From NCBI RefSeq assembly GCF_036850765.1, contig NC_089493.1, positions 168,132,140-168,196,139 of the forward strand: DNA of 64,000 nucleotides, read 5' to 3'. Both the position numbers and the translations under genes were made by a program. Source of the DNA: Saccopteryx bilineata (taxonomy: Eukaryota > Chordata > Mammalia > Chiroptera > Emballonuridae). This document shows, piece after piece, positions 54,991 to 64,000 of the stretch (its first letter is position 1; every line of letters begins with the position of its first letter). Below the pieces are notes generated by a model, which did no database searches, was not told the DNA's origin, and saw nothing but the letters and a program-made list of their open reading frames with translations.

Positions 54991-55399
54991 TTGATTTTTT
55001 TTTTAAAGTTGGCTAACCTTGTTTGAAATCAGAAGGCTGTGGAGTTCTGTGAGCACAGTTCTATTCTCTGTATTTGAGTGAAGTAAGCACCATGCAAATT
55101 CAACTTCTAATGCAAATAAGCACCTATCTATCTTCTGAGGCAGCCATTCAGGCATTTTCCCATAGAAAGCCTGTGGCTCTGAGACCTTGATTGAATGTGA
55201 TGTTGCTGTCAGTCTAGATTTGTGCTTAGAGATATATGACGGTCCCTGGAGGCCATAGGACACTTAGCTGTAGCCCAGCAATGGTTCCTGCTCACTGCAC
55301 CTCCACTCCCAGAACTCAAGTGGCTGAAGCTGCTAAGCCTGTCCTAGTCTAATGAGTTTTTTATTTACATACCTGGCCACTGTTAATGACATTTGGCCA

Positions 55400-55400
<1 letters not shown>

Positions 55401-55448
<48 letters not shown>
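55401..55448. repeat. (CA)n microsatellite
   Basis: About 24 perfect CA units. Confidence 0.95.
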
Positions 55449-55450
<2 letters not shown>

Positions 55451-55852
55451 AGAATTAGGATGTACAGGAAAATGTGACTTCTGTTTAGGAAGCTGAAAAT
55501 CCCTAAATTGCCATCTGGATATGTTATATCTTTTTTATGTTGTTTTACACAATAAGACAGCCTCTCAGGACAGCGTGTTTTGGGGGCAGCCTGGCGGCGT
55601 CATCTGCAGCTTGCTTCCTCTTCGTCCTTCCTGCTGCCAGCTGCTCGAACAGCCCGGCAGCCTGAGTGGAGTCGGAAATGGGTCACTGGATGAAGAATCT
55701 GAGCCTTGTTCTCCGACTGACTGCTGGCAGGCCAGGTTCCTCCCCTCTGTCTTTGCTCATGCTGCCATGAAGATCTCTTACCCATTTTTTGAAACCTCTT
55801 CCAGGACAGTCTGACCCTCATTCTCTGCATACACAGTCCTTCATTGTTTCAG

Positions 55853-55904
55853 GTATTTTGTGAAGGCTGGTGCAGCTTCCCTGAGGAAGGCACAGAAGGA
55901 GCTG
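55853..55904 (+). other. candidate 52-bp coding-like exon
   Basis: TTCATTGTTTCAG precedes and GTAAGCG follows. The enclosed 52 bp has a smooth frame, YFVKAGAASLRKAQKEL. An imperfect ACT/GCT triplet tract follows at 55926-55980. No protein family is recognised and short exons are easily mimicked by chance. Confidence 0.2.
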
Positions 55905-56179
55905 GTAAGCGTAACATCTCTCCAAATACTACTGCTGCTCTTAGTGCTACCCCTACTGCTACTACTGCTGGTACTACTGCTAAAATCCTCAGTGCAGGGT
56001 TCATGCCTTCTAAGTCTCTTAGGTTCTTGAAGAGTGCTGGGTGCAGGATAGACATCTGTGAAACACTTAGCGTAATGTGTGAGTTTCACCACCTGTAAAA
56101 TACCCATTAGTGTTTCCCAAACTTCAGCCATTTCCCCACTACCTTTGCATATTGCCGCACCATCTGTACAGTTATTGTT

Positions 56180-56485
56180 TTCAGTAACTTTTTTTAATTG
56201 GGAGGCGGGGGGAGATAGAGAGACAGACTCCTGCATGTGCCCAGACCACAATCTACTTGGTAACCCCAGTGTAGGGCTGGGGCTTGAATCAACCAAGCTA
56301 TCCTCAGTGCCTGAGATTGACACTCAAACCAATCCAGCCACTGGCTGCTAGAGAGGAAGGGAGAGAGATGGCAGAGAGGGAGAGGAAAACAAGTAAGTGG
56401 TTGCTTCTCATATGTGCCTTGACCAGGGATTGAATCTGAAACTTCCACATGCCACGCCAGTGCTCTATCCACTGGGCCAGGGCCT
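56180..56485 (-). repeat. bat SINE, A type, old
   Basis: GAGACAGACTCCTGCATGTG, ATTGACACTCAAACCAATCC, GGTTGCTTCTCATATGTGCC and CAGTGCTCTATCCACTGGGC, ending in a GGCCCTGGCCC head on the minus strand. Clearly diverged. Confidence 0.8.
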
Positions 56486-56595
56486 TTTCAATGATTTTTA
56501 AATTCATCAATCACCTTTGTTTTACTTGATTTCTTTTGTAACCTATTTATTCTATCACTTCCACAAATGGAAAACCAGTTTTTTATACATTAAGT

Positions 56596-57452
56596 CAGTG
56601 ATTCTCAAACTTTTTGAAGTTGGGAAGCATTTAAATCCTACAAATAATTGGTGCACTATATACAAATTTCTGAGAAATATGTTATAATAATTAAGTCAAA
56701 TATTAAAGAAAAAATATAAAGTCCAAGAGTGCTTTTATGGTAATTAAATGAAATATATTATAAATACGATAAAATGAAATTTATTCTGACATTAAAAAAC
56801 ATTTTTATGTTACATTTTTTGAGTTATGTTTTTTAGAATTCATAAAAAAGAGGGGTTAAAAAATGAAAAACCAACAAAAAAGTTATCTTTTTATATATAT
56901 ATAGATACATTTTTAGTAAGATTTAGTAAATTCAGCAGGTCCCAGTGAGAATGTGTTATGTTTTTTAATTCTTGTGTTTATGAGAAACATGAACCTGATG
57001 TGTCCTAGTGATTTCTTCGATATTTGGGCATGTATTTGAAAGGCAAACTCTCATTTCCTCATCAATACATTAAAGAATTCCTCTCTTTTTATTCTTAATT
57101 GTGTTGAGTGTAGAAAACCCCACCATACATATCATCTTAACTTTACATCAAACAAAGGATAGAAGAAACTTGCCTCCAGTCTTTTCGGGGAACATGAGGG
57201 GTAGTATAAACAATCCAGCACCACAGCTTAACAGCCTTCTGCAACCTAATCAGGCAAGTGAGGTGGGGGGTTGGGAAGACTGTCAGCTTACAGCCAATTC
57301 CCCATACCTGTCTCCCAAAAATCTAAACTTCAAAAACCCTGTTGGTTTTTTGGTCCCCAACAGGCACATATTTCTCTGGAATACCATAAGACGCACCTGG
57401 AAATCTTCTAGGGTGTACCAGAGAGCCCTGGTGCATACTTTGAGAACCACTG
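56596..57452. mobile_element. 857-bp hAT-like element, decayed
   Basis: CAGTGATTCTCAAAC at the left and a CTTTGAGAACCACTG end at the right are near-complementary termini. The interior is AT-rich to about 57090, then carries GCCTCCAGTCTTTTCGGGGA and related unique text. The flanks CATTAAGT and ATCTAGAT do not form a convincing duplication. Confidence 0.55.
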
Positions 57453-57599
57453 ATCTAGATGATTGATCTATTTTCTACTTTGTCTCTTCAGAAATTCCAA
57501 TATTAGTGTAGTTCCCTTGAAAGACTCCTACTTGCTTACTTGACATTCAGACTGTTCTTTCAGCCATTGGTGGGGCTACTTACCAATGGAATTTATTAG

Positions 57600-57736
57600 T
57601 CACCACAGAAAACTAGTTGTATGTATTTCTAGGTGCTGGAAATATGGCAGAGAGCAAAGGAGAATTAGACCCAGACTTCATGGAGCTTATTGATTAGTAA
57701 GAAGTATAAGCCATTATTCAAGCAAACAAATGATTA
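57600..57736 (-). repeat. L2 LINE, antisense, part 1
   Basis: TTCTAGGTGCTGGAAATATG, CTTCATGGAGCTTATTGATT. Part 2 follows the A-type SINE at 58131 (TGCTATGGAGGAAGAGGATG) and part 3 lies at 59228. Confidence 0.65.
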
Positions 57737-57749
57737 TAAAGTATAAGTG

Positions 57750-58117
57750 GCCCTAGCTAGTCGGCTCAGTGGTAAAATGTTGGCCTGGCATGTGGAAGTC
57801 CCAGGTTCAATTCCTGGCCAGGGCACATAGGAGAAGCACCCATTTGCTTCTCCACCCTTCCACCTCTCCTTTCTCTCTATCTCTCTCTTCCCCTTCCACA
57901 GCCAAGGCTCCATTGGAGCAAAGTTGGCCTGGGTGCTGAAGATGGTTCCATGGCCTCTGCCTAAGGTGCTAGAATGGCTCTGGCCACAATGGAGCAATGC
58001 CCCAGAGGGGCCGAGCATCGCCCCCTGGTGGGCATGCCGGGTGAATCCTGGTTGGGCTTATGCAAGAGTCTGACTGCCTCTCAGCTTCTAACTTTGGAAA
58101 AATACTAAATAAATAAA
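57750..58117 (+). repeat. bat SINE, A type, sense
   Basis: GGCCCTAGCTAGTCGGCTCA head with several C-to-T style changes, B box GGTTCAATTCC, body, and an (AAAT)n tail. TAAAGTATAAGTG is duplicated at 57737-57749 and 58118-58130. One CTCF-like core lies at 58019-58031. Confidence 0.94.
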
Positions 58118-58199
58118 TAAAGTATAAGTGCTATGGAGGAAGAGGATGATATGTTTTTGGAGATAAATCAAGGAAGTACTGATTTATTTGTATGAAAAT

Positions 58200-58560
58200 G
58201 ATCAATTGGAGGTGATATTCTGTTAGGAGTAGTTGAAAACTAACAAACAATAGCTTAAACAATTTGGAGTTTGTTTCTTCCGTAAAGGGGATGAGATGTC
58301 CAAAAGTAAGCAGACCAGGGTTGGTATTGCAGCTCTTCAATGTCATCAGGGCCTTACATTCCTTCTAACCTTCTGTCTGCCATTATTAGAGTATGGTCCC
58401 TGACCGCATGCCCAGGAGAAGTCTGCGAGAGTACCATTCAGCACAACGGAGGTCCAGACACAAGCAAAAAAGAAGTGCCAAATACAAACAGGGATAGTTT
58501 GCTTGTCAATTGAATTGGCCTCCCTTTTAGGGAAATTTTCTGAAAGTATAATCTAACAGC
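58200..58560. repeat. unassigned old repeat
   Basis: AACTAACAAACAATAGCTTA, GGTTGGTATTGCAGCTCTTC and ATTATTAGAGTATGGTCCCT resemble a dispersed mammalian LTR-like repeat, family uncertain. Confidence 0.35.
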
Positions 58561-58760
58561 TTCTGCTCACATCTTATTGTCTTGAACTGTGTCAAATGGC
58601 CACCCCAGTTGCAAAGGAGGTTGGGAAATGTAATATTTTACTGGGAACTTTTACCACCAATAAAATCAGAATGCTGTTAGTAAGCAAGAAGGGAGAATGA
58701 ATCCATTACTTAATGGGTAATCTCTGCCACAGAATAAATATAGCAAAAAAGTTCCTGCTA

Positions 58761-59215
58761 CCAATACTTCTGGGTCGGGGACCTAAACCAAGGTCCTCCT
58801 GCTAAGTGCCATTTGCAAAAATAAAATGAGACTAAGTTTGATACAGTAGAGCAGAAACTTTATCTTTGATCAAGGAATGAAGGAAGGTGAGCACATACTC
58901 TGAGGGCAAATTCTCTTCATTTGGGGAGGGGTCTTCTTTTCTTATAGGCTGTGGCACGACGCAATTAAATTCTTTTAGGCATGTGTAGTAGTTCTTCCGT
59001 TGCACTCAGCCCTTTTGCTCACAGTCTTTTGCACACATTGCTCTGCCGCCATGTTGGTTTTTGCACTTGGCACCTTGGCCTTTGCACACAGCACCTTGGC
59101 TTTTGTACTCAGTGCCGTGGTTTCAACAGTCAGGAATCCTTTCAGTTCCTGTAAGCAAGCCTAGCTCGTGACGGTTTAGGTATTGAGAAATATCAGGGTT
59201 TTTTGGATAACATCC
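58761..59215. repeat. LTR-like block with short internal repeats
   Basis: Within 59017-59125 the motif CACCTTGG(C)TTTTGCAC recurs three to four times in a decayed tandem. The block interrupts an antisense L2 whose pieces lie on both sides. I cannot name a family. Confidence 0.35.
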
Positions 59216-59227
59216 CAGTGACACTCC

Positions 59228-59410
59228 CTTGAGGAAGTGACATCTAAGCTAAGACCTAAAAAACGAAGAAGTACCAATGTTAATCACAATGGAGAGGCAT
59301 TCCGGGAAGAGAGACCAGCAATATATGAAAGAGGGAATGACGGGGAGGCGGAAAAGATCTTAACTGTCCAGGCTGAGCATCCCATAATGAGCAAGGTGGA
59401 GAGTATTCCA
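59228..59410 (-). repeat. L2 LINE, antisense, part 3
   Basis: TGAGGAAGTGACATCTAAGC, TAAGACCTAAAAAACGAAGA and AGAGGCATTCCGGGAAGAGA match antisense L2 further upstream than the 57600 part. Confidence 0.65.
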
Positions 59411-60160
59411 GCCCTTTCCTGGTTTCCCATGGAAAGGCACTAGGACCACAGTCAAATAGTAAAAGAATGCTGAGCAAGAATATTAAATGAGTGTTCGCAA
59501 AAAGAGAATATTCTATATGTCACTGTTTCTCCATGACTCGTTCCTCCCCAAATATCTTCAGTTTGGAGCACTGAGTACTTTTCCCACTGAAAGTATGACA
59601 TGGTGGTGGTCCCTCTTCCTGCCAAACTTCTGGTCAGCTTTGTTCTGGACTTTGGAAAAAAAGAAATCCTGTTTCCTGTCCTTGTTTCCTGGCTGCAGCC
59701 TCCGGTTCTGCCCACTGCTTGGTCTCAGTGTCCATTTCCACCTCAAGCTCTCCAACAAGCCCAGAAACCGCTTTTCTCTTCCACAGCTACTTGTTAGTGG
59801 CACAGACGTATCAACACGTGGAGAGTAACCTCCCTCCTTCTATGGGTCTTTTTTCCCCTCTTGGATCACTTTGTTTCGTTTTGTTTTTCTTAGGTTAATT
59901 TCTCAGACTCTTCTCTGCAAAGGCAAAAAGAACCTTAGCAGGTGTTGAGGGCCTGATTCTCCTGGGGCAACTTTGGTTCCAGAACAGAAATGATGTAATC
60001 AGGCCACTGGCAACAAAATGAAGATAAGGAAAACTCCAGGGTTTTTTGCCTTAGGTGTGGGGATTGAGACATAACACAATGAATGGCCAGGAGAGGGAGT
60101 ACAAGGTGTTCTCTTATCTAAGAGAGCAGCTCCTGAGTTTGTGTAAATTCTCGCACTTCT
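59411..60160. other. unique sequence, no gene seen
   Basis: Overlapping open frames on both strands at 59487-59828, none with recognised homology or splice framing. Confidence 0.35.
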
Positions 60161-60164
60161 AGGC

Positions 60165-60370
60165 TGGCTGATCTTAAGCAAGTTATTTGATTGCTCTAAG
60201 GTTTTTTGTTGTTGTTGTTGTTGTTTATTTTTTAATTTCTAGGAAAGGAGATATAGTTCCTAGCTAGTCAAGTTATTGTGAAGATTAAGTAAAACAATAG
60301 CCATAAAGTGCTTATTATAATGCTACATAGAAAGCACTCAGCAAATGATCATCATTATTACTGGTAGGAT
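60165..60370 (+). repeat. MIR SINE with a GTT expansion
   Basis: GATCTTAAGCAAGTTATTTG, GTCAAGTTATTGTGAAGATT, GAAAGCACTCAGCAAATGAT. A (GTT)6 run at 60206-60226 lies where MIR normally has TCATCTGTAAAATG. Confidence 0.65.
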
Positions 60371-60960
60371 TTAGATCATATATATTTTTTAATTAAAATA
60401 ATAACATCCTCCATTCCAGCTTTTAGGGAAGAAATGTGGGAGACCACTGATTCCTTCATGGAGAGGCTGGCTTGGTTATAGATGACATGTATAAGATTGT
60501 ATCAATCTTGAACCCTTTCCTCCATGGAGACTTGAAAAACAGATCATAGGCTTCTTAGAGTGAGGGATACTTGGGATGGATGATATAGCCTAAAGTGTTC
60601 TCAGTTTGAGGTCAGTCCAGCTATCCAGCTCACCTGGGAGGTGCCTGGGGATGACGGAGAGACAGCCTGCTCTGGATTCTCTCCAGGGTGTCAGTGGGTT
60701 TCTGTCAACACATGAGAATTCCAGCTGAGAATACAGGTTCAGGAATCTGTTTCTCACTCTCCTGATGGCACAAAGAAATATCTCTTTGAATCTTGACACC
60801 AGTGTGTTACAACTATTGTGACTTTGACTGTAATTTAGAGATTCATTTTCCCATCCCACTAAAACCACTAGCTTCTAAAAATTAATTGTTGACCATGATG
60901 AGAGGATTTAGGGATGGCACCATGAGTATGTCTGTTATACATGTCAACTGCATTTATATC
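60371..60960. other. unique sequence, no gene seen
   Basis: No recognised repeat or exon. Confidence 0.35.
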
Positions 60961-60964
60961 TTTG

Positions 60965-61260
60965 TTTTATCAAGTCAGGATAGGCGAAGTTACGCTGTAG
61001 AAACCAACAGCCCTAAGATCTCAGTGTTCTACAACAACAAAAGGTTATTTTGTTCACACTGCGCATCCAGATCAATGTCAACTGTTCCTGGCAGGATGGA
61101 GGGGGACACATAAAATCATATCTGATTCTTATAGGCTACTGCCCACATTCTAGTAGCTCAGGCAGGTCCTGTAGCCACACTGAACTTTCGCAAGAGTTCT
61201 CTTGTCAGTGGTAGGATTTTTCCCGTAGAAATGGGCCTTCATGTAGTCAGTATGATCTAA
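60965..61260 (-). repeat. unassigned ancient LTR-like repeat, second copy
   Basis: CAAGTCAGGATAGGCGAAGT, AAACCAACAGCCCTAAGATC and CAGTGTTCTACAACAACAAA resemble the element at 28130-28500 in layout. Confidence 0.35.
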
Positions 61261-61544
61261 TGGGTGTTTGAACCTTTGAAATCATCTGGCTTGAAAGCGT
61301 AGAGGACTGACCAATGAGCTAATTAAGATGAGGCAGGATGAGGGGGGCATCTGCTAAGAGTCTCTTGAGAAAGCAATCATGTTTTATCTGCTCTCTATAT
61401 TCAAAATAAAACCTATTCTATGTATTAAATTTGAGCCTTAATATAAAAACAAAGTTTGGGCCCTAAGACTATCAAGGTATGTGAAATAGAAATGGTTTTC
61501 CTCAACAAGTGGTCAAAATAATCTTTGTAATAATGGTAGATTTA

Positions 61545-61793
61545 GGGTTTTTTTTTAATAAATAAATTTTTATTTTAATGGGGTGACATCAATAAATCAA
61601 GGTACATATATTCAAAGAAAACATTTCCAGGTTATCATGTCATTTAGTTCTGTTGCATACCCATCACCCAAAGAGAGATCATCCTCCGTCACCCTCTATC
61701 CAGTTTTCTTTGTACCCCTCCTCCTCCCCCTCCCCCTCTCCCTCCTCCCCTCCCTCCACCCCCCATAACCACCCCACGCCTGTGGGACATAAA
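61545..61793 (-). mobile_element. L1 3' end, antisense, possible 5' inversion
   Basis: Poly-T, TTTTAATGGGGTGACATCAA, TACCCATCACCCAAAGAGAG, TTCTTTGTACCCCTCCTCCT, then CCATAACCACC. The last 20-odd bases (GTGGGACATAAAAATGAGA) read in sense L1 orientation, opposite to the rest. AGATTTAG occurs at both edges. Confidence 0.8.
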
Positions 61794-62039
61794 AATGAGA
61801 TTTAGTTTCTTGAAACTTTTCCACGGGAGAGCTCAGGACAGCAGTGTCATGATAAATAAGCTAGGTACCTTCATTGTCTTATTCCCAGTTAAGTCTGCTT
61901 ATAATTAAGAAGTTGAGGAAGTAATCTATGTGGTTGAAGGATAACTTCAGATCACACTTGTCACTTCAAAATGCCAATACACGCCTGACTTTTTGACAGT
62001 TTTGAATGAAATGTGTGAGTGAAGCCAGCAGAGATATCT

Positions 62040-62245
62040 CTAACTAAGTTACGGTCTCCTGCATGCCTATCATGTGCCTGGCACTGGGATAAGAATTCTA
62101 TATATATTATCACCTTTTTCCATTTTCCTAGCTACAGGTTGAGACTTTGAGAGCTCACAGTGTTCTGCCCATGGTCACTTGGCTGGTACATGGCACAGCC
62201 AAAGCCTGATTTCAGGTTTGCTTGAAGCTAGAGGCCAGACTCTGA
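62040..62245 (-). repeat. MIR SINE
   Basis: GCATGCCTATCATGTGCCTG, GCACTGGGATAAGAATTCTA, GGTCACTTGGCTGGTACATG, GAGGCCAGACTCTGAACTGA. Confidence 0.65.
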
Positions 62246-62735
62246 ACTGATAGCAGTGAATGAAGGAGACCCTACTCAGGGAACCCTGTACACTTGCAGG
62301 AAATTTTGACTTGTATATCCTTATTTGGCTGTTCTCCACATTTGAGGAACTGAGGCACAAACCAAAGATTAGTTCCAGTTCTAAAAGTAATAAAACAGCA
62401 TGCTTCCAGCCCTCAGTGGAGAGCATGGTAGCTGGGTTTGAGCATTTTGTGAGCTAACTGGTCCTGGGAAAAGTGTGATTTTTAGAAACTTCCGCTCCTC
62501 ATGAACTCAAGCCAAAGCATGACTGTGCCTAAAAGATGAAATAGCTTTTCTAGGAAGAAAAAGAACCGCTCAGTGTCCCAAGATCAGAACCATCTGATAC
62601 TGTTTAAATGTCAAGCAAAGGTGGCTAGATTTTCTAGAGGTAACATGAAATTTTAATTTCCTGGGAGGAGACTTCTTGACACTAACCCTTCTTTTCCCTA
62701 ACCCTAATATGGTTCCTAAGTCTGAGGACCCTACA
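62246..62735. other. unique sequence, no gene seen
   Basis: No recognised repeat or exon. Confidence 0.35.
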
Positions 62736-62739
62736 AGAT

Positions 62740-62870
62740 AGTCATTGGCTCCACAAGCATTTTCTGAGCACCTCCTCTGTGCCAGACATGTGTAGTGGTA
62801 CTGTGGTGGACAAACATAGTTCTCACCCTCAAGGAGCTTATAGTATAGTCAGGGAAACAGCGCACGACAT
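62740..62870 (-). repeat. L2 LINE fragment, antisense
   Basis: CAAGCATTTTCTGAGCACCT, CCTCTGTGCCAGACATGTGT, TCAAGGAGCTTATAGTATAG. Confidence 0.7.
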
Positions 62871-63029
62871 GGGCAGTGAGTTCAGTTGCCATTTTATTTG
62901 AGATGCAGTGGCACACTTGATACTTTTACAGTGATGCCTTGGACTAAGCAGGTGCTTTCCATTTAAGGCAAGAACATACAGTAGAAAGAAGACTTTGGGA
63001 CAGATGGAGACACCAAATGATGTGATTGA

Positions 63030-63215
63030 TTCCATCACTTCATAGCCCTTTTACTTAACCTCACTGAGCTAAGTTTTCCCTCTATATAATGGGGATAATA
63101 AAACTGACTTTGAAGGGCCAATATAAGGATTAAATAAGGTAATACATGTTAAGTGTCTGGCATCATGCCTGGGTCACAGGAAGTGCTTAGTAACTATTAG
63201 CTAGAATCATAATAA
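63030..63215 (+). repeat. MIR SINE
   Basis: CTTTTACTTAACCTCACTGA, CTCTATATAATGGGGATAAT, ATAAGGATTAAATAAGGTAA, CATGCCTGGGTCACAGGAAG. Confidence 0.75.
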
Positions 63216-63451
63216 TGAAGATGTCAACAAAGACAAGAAATAGTCATAACTAACAATGAGATGTAGGTAGAAATAAAATAGAGGCTGCTGAGAGGAAAAG
63301 GTTTAGTCATTAAAGCTATTTTCTCTGTAATAGTCACCCCCTAAATACATATTTAGACATAATTTCCAGCCTTTGAATGCTTAACGAACAGGCCTTTTCT
63401 TAAATTTGTGTATTTAGGGTGCGATGCAGCTAAAGGGGAGATGGTTTATTC

Positions 63452-63748
63452 CAGTGGTCCCCAACCTTTTTTGGGCCACGAACCAGTTTAATGTCAGAAA
63501 ATATTTTCACAGACCGGCCTTTAGAGTGGGACAGATAAATGTATCACATGACCGAGACAAGCATCAAGAGTGAGTCTTAGATGAATGTAACAGAGGGAAT
63601 CTGGTCATTTTTTAAAAATAAAACATTGTTCAGACTTAAATATAAATAAAACAGAAATAATGTAAGTTATTTATTCTTTCTCTGCGGACTGGTACCAAAT
63701 GGCCCATGGACTGGTACCGGTCCATGGCCCGGGGGTTGGGGTCCACTG
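63452..63748. mobile_element. nonautonomous hAT element
   Basis: CAGTGGTCCCCAACC at the left mirrors GGTTGGGGTCCACTG at the right with one mismatch. Flanks GTTTATTC and GTTTACAC agree at six of eight positions. The interior has ACTGGTACCAAATGGCCCAT and TGGACTGGTACCGGTCCATG, a second inner palindrome near the right end. Confidence 0.88.
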
Positions 63749-64000
63749 GTTTACACTGAACTCAAACTCTTTTCCCTTTTCCTTTTTCTTTGTCTTTTTC
63801 TTTTCTGAGGTCCAGAACAATGAACTTCATTTAGAGAAAGATTATTTACCCAAGCCTGTTTCTATGTAAGATATTTTGTCAGGACAGTGAATAATCTCTT
63901 ATCCGATTGAGAAATTTTCAGTTACTACAGGAACCCAGATGTCATTAAAATAAGCTATTGACTTCCCATAGAGTGGTCATTCATAATGACTTTATAGGAA

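Noticed and set aside
9694..58118. CRISPR-like array from regularly recurring motifs
   Set aside because: The spacing is irregular and kilobase-scale, the units are SINEs with target duplications, and the genome is mammalian.

Overview
The window is mammalian nuclear DNA and almost certainly comes from a microbat. The evidence is 23 tRNA-derived SINEs of the bat-specific kind (A-box/B-box heads, CT-rich middles, A-rich tails), several hAT-type DNA transposon copies with 8-bp target duplications, a young lineage-specific L1 3' end, and the usual eutherian background of MIR, L2, MER5A/MER20, MLT1/MLT2 LTRs and L1M. I assign no species. The SINE mix fits an emballonurid- or rhinolophid-like bat, but that part is from memory.

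No protein-coding gene can be supported. The open frames are short, overlap on both strands and mostly fall inside repeats. The window reads as intergenic or intronic DNA. A few places look like transcript edges. A CpG-dense block at 11560-12310 has strong splice-donor sequences on both strands. A smaller CpG cluster ends in a GTGAGT donor at 33417. An acceptor/donor pair frames an open stretch on the minus strand at 22931-23241. These are offered as candidates only.

Layout: 0-9 kb holds L2, MIR, MER5A and an MLT1-like LTR in largely unique DNA. 9.7-10.5 kb has two adjacent minus-strand SINEs. 11.5-12.3 kb is the CpG block. 14.5-16.4 kb has three SINEs, two with near-perfect target duplications. 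17-20 kb has L2 with an inserted MER5A, and an L1M. 24.9-27.5 kb has a hAT element, a 42-bp minisatellite, MER20 and L1 pieces. 28.5-32.3 kb is one old antisense L1M split by a young L1 and three SINEs. 32.5-45 kb is mixed unique sequence with a hAT, SINEs and old repeats. 45.4-48.3 kb is an antisense L2 interrupted by an MLT1-like LTR, then a SINE and an L1M. 48.3-53.0 kb is a decayed antisense ERVL-type provirus with a flanking MLT2-like LTR. 53-64 kb is an L2 with a SINE, another split L2, an 857-bp hAT-like element, an L1 3' end and a last hAT.

The most interesting signal is regulatory. The A-type SINEs carry one or two copies of a CTCF-like core (CGCCCCCTGGTGG), and a hAT element carries a full match to the CTCF core consensus, so mobile DNA may be seeding insulator-type sites here.
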